Origin: CAINEC01 sp046303115
Lineage (GTDB): Bacteria > Bacteroidota > Bacteroidia > AKYH767-A > OLB10
Direction of reading: 5' to 3'
NCBI GenBank assembly: GCA_046303115.1
Contig: JBKCGZ010000094.1
Coordinates: 1 to 11,306 of the forward strand
Length of the DNA: 11,306 bases
The notes beneath the pieces were generated by a model. The model saw only the letters and a list, made by a program, of their open reading frames with translations. It had not been told where the DNA came from and did not search any database. Each line of letters opens with the position of its first letter. The stretch's first letter is position 1. Shown here piece by piece: positions 1 to 4,992 of this stretch. Both the position numbers and the translations under genes were made by a program.

Positions 1-639
1 TTTACCATCATAACAAAACTCTCTGTACACCTCATCTGCAAAAAGGTATAAATCATATTTCAGAGCCAATTGTTTTAGTACCTGTAATTCATCCCTTGAA
101 TAAAGGTAACCTGTTGGATTACCTGGATTGCAAATCATTATAGCTTTTGTCTTATCCGTGATTACCTTTTCAAATTCAGCAATTGGAGGAAGGGCGAAAC
201 CAGATTCGATGGAAGAAACGATTGGTTTAATTACCACATTCGCTTGTGTGCTAAATCCGTTATAGTTTGCGTAGTAAGGCTCAGGAATAATGATTTCATC
301 ACCTGGATTTAAGCAGGCCATCATTGCAATTTCAATGGCTTCAGACCCTCCAGTTGTAATCATGATATCTGAATAATCGACGTGGATATTATTCTTTTGA
401 TAATATTCTGCAAGACGCTTTCTATATGATTCAATCCCCGCTGAATGACTGTATTCAATAACATCAAGTTTGATGTTACGAATCGCATTCATCATCACCT
501 CTGGAGTTTTTATATCAGGCTGTCCGATGTTTAAATGAAAAATTTGAACACCTCTTTTTTTAGCAGCTTCTGCAAAAGGAACTAATTTACGGATTGGTGA
601 TGGGGGCATTTGAAGCCCTTTATTTGAAATTTTAGGCAT
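1..639 (-). CDS. Class I/II PLP-dependent aminotransferase (aspartate aminotransferase-like), N-terminal part, runs off left edge
   Basis: A frame open from ATG at 639 to base 1 gives 213 residues of a fold-type I aminotransferase, which moves amino groups between amino and keto acids using pyridoxal phosphate in the cytoplasm. Visible family marks are SPIRKL near residues 14-19, LNIGQPD at 36-42, TTGGSEA at 95-101 (cofactor phosphate region), NPGNPTG at 171-177 and ADEVY at 201-205, whose Asp and Tyr contact PLP. The Schiff-base lysine and C-terminal half lie outside the window. The first ATG is chosen because the next Met (residue 11) would remove the usual N-terminal segment before SPIRKL. 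Aspartate or aromatic amino acids are plausible substrates, but substrate choice cannot be read from this half. The start lies only 14 nt past a terminator hairpin, so its promoter must overlap that hairpin or expression depends on readthrough. The family call is firm; the exact substrate is open. Confidence 0.93.
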   Translation of the reverse strand, partial: MPKISNKGLQMPPSPIRKLVPFAEAAKKRGVQIFHLNIGQPDIKTPEVMMNAIRNIKLDVIEYSHSAGIESYRKRLAEYYQKNNIHVDYSDIMITTGGSEAIEIAMMACLNPGDEIIIPEPYYANYNGFSTQANVVIKPIVSSIESGFALPPIAEFEKVITDKTKAIMICNPGNPTGYLYSRDELQVLKQLALKYDLYLFADEVYREFCYDGK

Positions 640-653
640 AGTCTATAAAATAA

Positions 654-683
654 GCAGTCCCGTTCAGTATTGAACAGGACTGC
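654..683 (-). terminator. Intrinsic terminator hairpin of the DUF1573 gene pair
   Basis: The arms are GCAGTCC at 654-660 followed by CGTTCA (661-666), and TGAACA at 671-676 followed by GGACTGC (677-683), with a 4-nt loop. This makes a 13-bp stem with one mismatch. On the minus strand the stem is followed at once by TTATTTTAT, a T-rich tail. It starts 22 nt beyond the stop of the minus-strand gene at 706 and ends 14 nt before the aminotransferase ATG. The plus-strand side is followed by an A/T-mixed tract without a good T run, so the minus direction is favoured. Confidence 0.82.
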
Positions 684-705
684 AAATTTAAACTTAATAT
701 TTTAA

Positions 706-1149
706 TTATTTACCAGGAGTTGCAGCAGGATTTGCTACTGGAGCTGGCGCTTCAACTTTCCCTTTTAAGTGAAGGATAACTGGAGAGTTTTTAGCGTTTG
801 ATGTTATGGTAACCGTTTTGTCCTGCTCTCCCATTTTACCTGCAGAATTAAATGTTACTTTAATTGAGCCTTTGCCACCTTTTTTAATTGCTTCTTTCGG
901 ATACTGAGGAACTGTACATCCACAAGATCCAGTTGCATTCGTAATGATAAGATCTTCTTTACCATTGTTAACGAATTCAAATTCGTGATTTACAGAATCA
1001 CCTTGCTTAATAGTACCAAAGTTAAACTCTAATGCGTCAAAAGTCATTTCAGCTGCATTTGGATTTGGAGCTGGCTTATCTGCTGTTTGTGCGTTTGTTG
1101 CAAATGCCATTAATAATGTACAAGCAACTAATAAAATTGATTTTTTCAT
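706..1149 (-). CDS. Secreted DUF1573 domain protein with intact SCGCT motif
   Basis: This is a 147-residue protein with a signal peptide (about residues 1-20, ending before QTA), so it acts outside the cytoplasm. Residues about 36-132 form a DUF1573 domain, an immunoglobulin-like beta fold common in Bacteroidota. The visible pattern is FNFGTIKQGD (42-51), a beta strand ending FVNNGKEDL, then SCGCTVP at 75-81, and a closing KTVTITSN strand. The close Cys pair (76 and 78) is the family hallmark; its role as a disulfide or metal site is not established. The tail is rich in Pro and Ala. It lies 27 nt downstream of a second DUF1573 gene, so the two are probably co-transcribed and end at the terminator at 654-683. 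Family membership is clear; the molecular function is unknown. Confidence 0.9.
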   Translation of the reverse strand: MKKSILLVACTLLMAFATNAQTADKPAPNPNAAEMTFDALEFNFGTIKQGDSVNHEFEFVNNGKEDLIITNATGSCGCTVPQYPKEAIKKGGKGSIKVTFNSAGKMGEQDKTVTITSNAKNSPVILHLKGKVEAPAPVANPAATPGK

Positions 1150-1176
1150 TGTTTTGTTTATTTAAATTATTTGAAT

Positions 1177-1644
1177 TTATTGTTTCGGATTTTCTAATGG
1201 AGATGCACCACCTGGCTTCATAAATGGAGTTTGGTCTTCTGTCTGCTCCTGTGTTTTTACTACGCCTTTAATGGTTAGTACCTTTGTTGGGTTCTTCCCT
1301 GCATTTGACATCACGGTTACCGTTTTTGTAAAAGGTCCTTGGCGTTTAGTATCGTAACTAACATTGATATAACCTGATTGGCCTTTAGCTACGTCCTCGT
1401 TCGACCATTTTGGATCTGTACATCCGGAGCTTCCTTTTGCGTCAGTAATTTTTAAAGGTTCTTTTCCTGTATTAGTGAATTTAAAGGCATATGTTCCATC
1501 GCCTGCATAATCGATTGTACCAAAATCATGAACTTCGGTTTCAAAACTGATTTCTGGCGCATTCGGATTGTTTGCATTCTCTTGTGCAGAAGCAAATAAA
1601 GTTGCTGCAAAGAATACTGTAAGTGTTAGAATTATCTTTTTCAT
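1177..1644 (-). CDS. Secreted DUF1573 domain protein with altered motif (SSGCT)
   Basis: This 155-residue paralogue of the following gene has a signal peptide of about 20 residues (ending ASAQ). Its DUF1573 domain spans about residues 31-130: VHDFGTIDYAGDG, then FTNTGKEPLKITDA, then SSGCTDP at 72-78, and TKTVTVMSNA. The equivalent motif in its neighbour is SCGCTVP, so here the first Cys is Ser and Val is Asp, leaving C75 as the only cysteine. A low-complexity polar tail (TQEQTEDQT onward) ends the protein. It is the first gene of the likely two-gene unit. The 89-nt AT-rich gap upstream probably holds the promoter, although I found no exact -7 box there. It probably arose by duplication and then diverged; the function is unknown. 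Confidence 0.89.
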   Translation of the reverse strand: MKKIILTLTVFFAATLFASAQENANNPNAPEISFETEVHDFGTIDYAGDGTYAFKFTNTGKEPLKITDAKGSSGCTDPKWSNEDVAKGQSGYINVSYDTKRQGPFTKTVTVMSNAGKNPTKVLTIKGVVKTQEQTEDQTPFMKPGGASPLENPKQ

Positions 1645-1733
1645 AGTTAATAAGGCTTCCTACGATTTAACAGGTGCTAAGTTCTAATTATTAAATGAAT
1701 TAAATATGAAAATTTTAAAACATTAAATATGAG
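1645..1733. other. AT-rich intergenic gap with a short direct repeat
   Basis: This 89-nt non-coding gap lies between the membrane protein and the DUF1573 pair. ATTAAATATGA occurs twice (1699-1709 and 1722-1732, 23 bp apart), with a weaker partial copy near 1690. Low base complexity makes chance repeats likely. A promoter for the DUF1573 pair is expected here by position, but no exact TAnnTTTG box is seen and there is no strong terminator hairpin. Confidence 0.35.
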
Positions 1734-2378
1734 TTAGCGATTTTCTGATTTTAATTCATGGTAAGCTGTAGTTGCATAATACATAAACCACAGGAATATA
1801 CCCGCAAATTTGCAGCAATCTTCATAATAAACTTGATTTGCCACAAATGGATCTACATTATCAAGAATCATGGAAACAAAAAAGAGCACCATTGCGCCAA
1901 TCCAAAACAAGAATTTAGTTTCAAACAATTCGTTTTTAAAACGAAAGAAGTATCCGATTATTGACCCAATATAAACCAGATAAAATAACTTTTCAGCAAA
2001 AGGAAATGCATGAATAAACACTTCCTCATGCAATTGGAAACAGTCATCAAATCCAAGGAATAATGAAAGCAATCCCCCATACCAAAAAACACCTTTATTT
2101 ACTGAATTGCTTGCTCTAATTACGCTATAACTTAATAACGCAATCGCAGCAGAAGCACTCCATAAAAACAATCCTAACATAGAAATCAATCCATCATATG
2201 GATGTCCGTTTAAAACAGCTGCTGTATCGCGAGTGAGATTACTTACTTCCACTCCGCTCGATTTCCCAACCCAAAACACTATAAACATGACAGTAAATGG
2301 AAGCAACACCCATTTAAACACTGTTAAAAAATGTAACCTGACTTGGTCAAGTAATTTTGTAATAATCATTTGAATCAT
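1734..2378 (-). CDS. Unrecognised six-pass membrane protein with buried DD/HE/ED acidic-His residues
   Basis: I do not recognise this 214-residue protein. It is strongly hydrophobic, with about six membrane segments near residues 21-38, 63-86, 97-112, 129-146, 156-172 and 190-205. Charged residues sit in or at the ends of the later segments: DD at 111-112, HEE at 117-119, D173 with N174, ED at 186-187 and H207. A DDxxxxHE arrangement followed by further Asp/Glu/His in hydrophobic surroundings could bind a metal, as in membrane-embedded hydrolases, but that is a guess from residue pattern only. The first ATG is used; Met4 is an alternative. It begins 45 nt after the stop of the DUF2490-like gene, and a -7 promoter box lies in that gap, so it may be transcribed separately from the operon, read through from it, or both. 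Confidence 0.75.
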   Translation of the reverse strand: MIQMIITKLLDQVRLHFLTVFKWVLLPFTVMFIVFWVGKSSGVEVSNLTRDTAAVLNGHPYDGLISMLGLFLWSASAAIALLSYSVIRASNSVNKGVFWYGGLLSLFLGFDDCFQLHEEVFIHAFPFAEKLFYLVYIGSIIGYFFRFKNELFETKFLFWIGAMVLFFVSMILDNVDPFVANQVYYEDCCKFAGIFLWFMYYATTAYHELKSENR

Positions 2379-2380
2379 AA

Positions 2381-2409
2381 CGGTACTACTTAGGCGGTCA
2401 AAAGTACCG
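2381..2409 (-). promoter_or_regulatory. Palindrome enclosing a Bacteroidota -7 box just before the membrane-protein start
   Basis: A perfect 7-bp inverted repeat, CGGTACT (2381-2387) and AGTACCG (2403-2409), is separated by 15 nt. On the minus strand TACTTTTG (2406 down to 2399) matches the Bacteroidota -7 consensus TAnnTTTG exactly and overlaps one arm. Transcription would start around 2392, giving a leader of about 14 nt before the ATG at 2378. No matching -33 TTG sits at the expected distance, so the promoter call is moderate. The arms could instead be an operator, or a weak terminator for the operon upstream, although no T tract follows. Confidence 0.45.
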
Positions 2410-2423
2410 AATATTCAAAACAC

Positions 2424-3188
2424 TTATTGATTGTCGGGGTGATTTTTACTATTTGAATCATTCCCATCTTCAGACTTCAAATCAGGTTTAAAAAGCTTTT
2501 TGTAGGATTTGCTCTTACTAGGTAAAATAATTTCATAATTGATGCCTAATACATAATTCACTTCTGGCATTGAAAAAGAATGTATGTCAGGTTGATAGTT
2601 ATAAAACAATGTGAATGATTGATACTTATTGTACTGCATTATGATTTGTGCAACGTATCTAATTCTATCGATATAGGGGCTCTCTGAACCACTTAAATCT
2701 ACCATTGGCTCAGCAGATATTGTGGTAGCAAAAACTCTATTGATTTCATATTTAGCCCTTAATCTTAAGCGTGCACGAGTTAAACTTTGTTCGAAATCTA
2801 CTTTTGAAGTAAAATAATTTCGATTATGCTGCAAGGCAACCCTTCCAAAAAGATTAAAGTATTTCAGCTTGACCTTTCGATTATACCCACAAAAAAAAGT
2901 ATGAACATCTTCATCGTAATTGGTTCGTAATCGATAATATACTTCAACATTATTTTTTTTGTTGAAATTATGACCATAGATGAAATAAAGATTAGCATTG
3001 TCGAACTGTGAAGCATTTTCATTAAATCTATTTTGATACTGAAAACTTACATAATTTGCCTTATTGAAATAATAATACAACTGCGCTGAAGTCCATACAG
3101 AAAAATCAGGAGTTCTCTGAGCAATTCCTGAGACAGAATTCAATATAAAAAACAAAAACAATAATAAAACTCTACTTGACTGCCTCAA
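2424..3188 (-). CDS. DUF2490-like outer-membrane beta-barrel protein, TTG start
   Basis: This 254-residue protein has a signal peptide (about 1-24, ending GIAQ) followed by alternating aromatic and polar strands typical of outer-membrane barrels: FSVWTSAQLYYYF, ANYVSFQYQNRF, NVEVYYRLRTNY, TRARLRLRAKYEI, QSFTLFYNYQ and EVNYVLGINYEI. The pattern and length fit DUF2490, a family of unknown function. The start must be TTG: a stop lies five codons upstream, no ATG or GTG intervenes, and the next Met is far inside the mature protein, so any later start would lose the signal peptide. After the last strand a hydrophilic tail of about 33 residues (Lys, Ser, Asp, Asn rich) follows, which is odd because barrels usually end at an aromatic residue. 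It is the last gene of the tight operon, 7 nt after DUF4956, and could be an outer-membrane partner of that system. Confidence 0.83.
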   Translation of the reverse strand: MRQSSRVLLLFLFFILNSVSGIAQRTPDFSVWTSAQLYYYFNKANYVSFQYQNRFNENASQFDNANLYFIYGHNFNKKNNVEVYYRLRTNYDEDVHTFFCGYNRKVKLKYFNLFGRVALQHNRNYFTSKVDFEQSLTRARLRLRAKYEINRVFATTISAEPMVDLSGSESPYIDRIRYVAQIIMQYNKYQSFTLFYNYQPDIHSFSMPEVNYVLGINYEIILPSKSKSYKKLFKPDLKSEDGNDSNSKNHPDNQ

Positions 3189-3195
3189 AATAATT

Positions 3196-3831
3196 TTATC
3201 TTGTTAAATCATAAAAGTAAATTTTCACTTGGGCTGTATCCCTTAAAAAATCGATTTTTTGAACTTCTGCACGATGAATATCAATTCCAGTTCTACATCT
3301 CAAATCCTCTAAAAACTCATTGTATTTACTTGGATGAATTAATTCAATTTTTTCATAATAAATTGTCTTGAAAAGTTCTTGCTTCATAAACCAATTACTT
3401 TCAAGCATCAATGCCACCAAAATCATCGCAGTAATAATGGCAATTAAAAACAAATACTCATAAACATCTTCTACACCTTTCAATCGTGTAACAGCCGATA
3501 CAATTCCAATCGCAATTGTAAGAAATAAGTACGTCATGTCTTTAATACTGATTTCTTCTGTCTTGTAACGCAACATACTAAATACTGCGAACAAACCGAA
3601 AGCAGCTCCCATAGAGATTTCTACCCTATTCAATAAAAAAGAAATTGTAAATATGACAATATTGAAAACGAAATAAGTAAACAACAAGTCTTTGTTTTTA
3701 TAAAACCGGAAATAAATAAACTGCATTAAAACATAAGTAGATACTAAGTCGATTAATAATCTGACCCCATATTTGGTCGCAATTTTTGAAATGGTATCAA
3801 TTCCCTCTGGAGATGTAATTTGTAATAACAT
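3196..3831 (-). CDS. DUF4956 inner-membrane protein, partner of the VTC-domain protein
   Basis: This 211-residue protein has about four membrane segments (near residues 24-42, 49-68, 75-113 containing one or two passes, and 124-143) and a soluble C-terminal domain (about 150-211). The family signature is clear: GAAFGLFAVFSMLRYKT at 75-91 followed by KDMTYLF at 97-103. DUF4956 genes are commonly found beside VTC-domain polyphosphate polymerase genes and CotH genes in other phyla, and the same neighbours occur here. By analogy with the small membrane chains of the yeast VTC complex it may anchor the polymerase and form the route by which polymer crosses the membrane; that role is inference. The conserved Arg and Lys residues at the cytoplasmic membrane edge would suit an anionic polymer. 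It starts 5 nt after the VTC gene stop, indicating co-translation. Confidence 0.92.
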   Translation of the reverse strand: MLLQITSPEGIDTISKIATKYGVRLLIDLVSTYVLMQFIYFRFYKNKDLLFTYFVFNIVIFTISFLLNRVEISMGAAFGLFAVFSMLRYKTEEISIKDMTYLFLTIAIGIVSAVTRLKGVEDVYEYLFLIAIITAMILVALMLESNWFMKQELFKTIYYEKIELIHPSKYNEFLEDLRCRTGIDIHRAEVQKIDFLRDTAQVKIYFYDLTR

Positions 3832-3836
3832 ATAAT

Positions 3837-4589
3837 TTAATTAGCAATTAGTTTATTTATTTTCAATACCTGCTTTTTGAAATTATTTCTTTTCTCGTTG
3901 ACTTCAAGTAAATACATACCAACACAATATTTACTTAAAGAAACAGGCTTTTTGTTAGTATCGCGCAATAATAATTTAATTAGCGTATTTGTTTTGCCAT
4001 CGCTTTTCACTTCAATGATTACTAAATTGTTATAAGTCGACTTTTTACCCCTAACACTATAGGTTAAATCTAGGTCGATAGTAACACGCTCAACAGATGA
4101 TTTATTAACTAACGCAATGCGATTATAATTTATATTAATTGATGGCAATAGATTAGTGCAATCGACATTTAAATGCTCTAATAAAAACTCTGCAATAATT
4201 GGATCACTAAAATCAACATCTCGATTGCATTTAATGCGTACTTTGTTCGTTACACCTTTATTGTTTTTTATTTTGGCCTCTAAAAAATTAATATCGCTAT
4301 CTACATAAGTTCTTCTTCTAACTTTAAATCGATTCATTTTACCATTATGATGCATTCGATATAAAAGATGATCAGAAGAATCATAATACATCGTGTCGTA
4401 CTCAAAGAATCGTTTGTTTTTTATTTCCAACATTCTATAATCATTAATTAATGAAGGAAGTAGAACAAGTAAATCACTAAATGTAATTGCAAACTTTAAA
4501 TCAGAGCGTTCCATTAATTCAGCGCGGCCCATGTCAACCAAACTAATTGGCTCAAAACGATTAATAACTTGCAACAAATCGGAATTCAT
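3837..4589 (-). CDS. VTC-domain (polyphosphate polymerase-like) protein
   Basis: This 250-residue soluble protein consists of one VTC domain, the catalytic tunnel domain that in yeast Vtc4 builds polyphosphate from ATP. Motifs in order are ERSDLKF (27-33), YDT (64-66), FKVRRRTY (88-95), FLEAKIKN (102-109) with NKVRI (115-119), YNRIA (155-159), RVTIDLDL (168-175), VIIEVKS (190-196) and SLSKYC (217-222). These supply the Arg/Lys lining and the metal-binding Glu (E193) expected of the tunnel, so it looks active. No SPX or membrane domain is fused, as is usual for bacterial members. ATG at 4589 is chosen. A TTG directly before it would add one residue and begin at 4592, abutting the stop of the upstream gene. 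Only 3 nt separate that stop from the ATG, so translation is probably coupled. It pairs with the DUF4956 gene immediately after. Confidence 0.92.
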   Translation of the reverse strand: MNSDLLQVINRFEPISLVDMGRAELMERSDLKFAITFSDLLVLLPSLINDYRMLEIKNKRFFEYDTMYYDSSDHLLYRMHHNGKMNRFKVRRRTYVDSDINFLEAKIKNNKGVTNKVRIKCNRDVDFSDPIIAEFLLEHLNVDCTNLLPSININYNRIALVNKSSVERVTIDLDLTYSVRGKKSTYNNLVIIEVKSDGKTNTLIKLLLRDTNKKPVSLSKYCVGMYLLEVNEKRNNFKKQVLKINKLIAN

Positions 4590-4592
4590 CAA

Positions 4593-4991
4593 TTATCTAT
4601 TAACTGTTAGTGTGCCAATATCTATAACTTGCTTTTTCTCGCTAATTTCAACTTTAACGGCAACTGGAAATTGGTTGTAAGAAACATTGGCAGACTGCAG
4701 CGTATCGCTAAGGGCATAAATCGTATATGTACCTTTTCTAAGATATTTAAATTCAAAATTCCCATTTAAATCGGTTGAAACTTTGTCACCATATCCAGTT
4801 TGATCTCCATAAACAATAAAAACATCTTCATCTAACCCAGGATGTTCATACATCATTAAATTAAAGTTCTTATCCCAATCGCGAACCCAAACATTACCTT
4901 TTATAGTTGCCATACCTCCATAACCTTCTTCCTTTTTACAAGAAAAAACAGCAAATGAAAAGATCAGCAAAAACAGCATTTTAAATCTCAT
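4593..4991 (-). CDS. Small lipoprotein with carboxypeptidase-regulatory/Cna-B-like beta domain
   Basis: The protein has 132 residues. A lipobox (FAVFSC) ends in Cys18, indicating lipid attachment after cleavage by signal peptidase II. The residues after Cys are KKEE, which resembles the lipoprotein export signal (Lys followed by two acidic residues) that sends Bacteroidota lipoproteins to the outside of the outer membrane; surface location is therefore likely but inferred. The mature part looks like a prealbumin/carboxypeptidase-regulatory beta sandwich: ATIKGNVWVRD (28-38), VFIVYGD, STDLNGNFEFKYLRKGTYTIYAL (two runs around 72-94) and a final strand near 120-130. It lies between CotH (1-nt gap) and the VTC gene (3-nt gap). 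It could be a CotH substrate, an assembly factor or a structural partner; no direct evidence decides this. Confidence 0.83.
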   Translation of the reverse strand: MRFKMLFLLIFSFAVFSCKKEEGYGGMATIKGNVWVRDWDKNFNLMMYEHPGLDEDVFIVYGDQTGYGDKVSTDLNGNFEFKYLRKGTYTIYALSDTLQSANVSYNQFPVAVKVEISEKKQVIDIGTLTVNR

Positions 4992-4992
4992 C

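Noticed and set aside
1032..1223. Plus-strand open frame of 63 codons
   Set aside because: It lies antisense to the two DUF1573 genes and shows no family features; the minus-strand frames have signal peptides and a domain.
1699..1732. Direct repeat ATTAAATATGA twice as a possible operator
   Set aside because: Surrounding DNA is almost only A and T, so such repeats are expected by chance; kept only as a note on the gap.
1758..1964. Plus-strand open frame of 68 codons
   Set aside because: It is antisense to the membrane protein, with no recognisable features.
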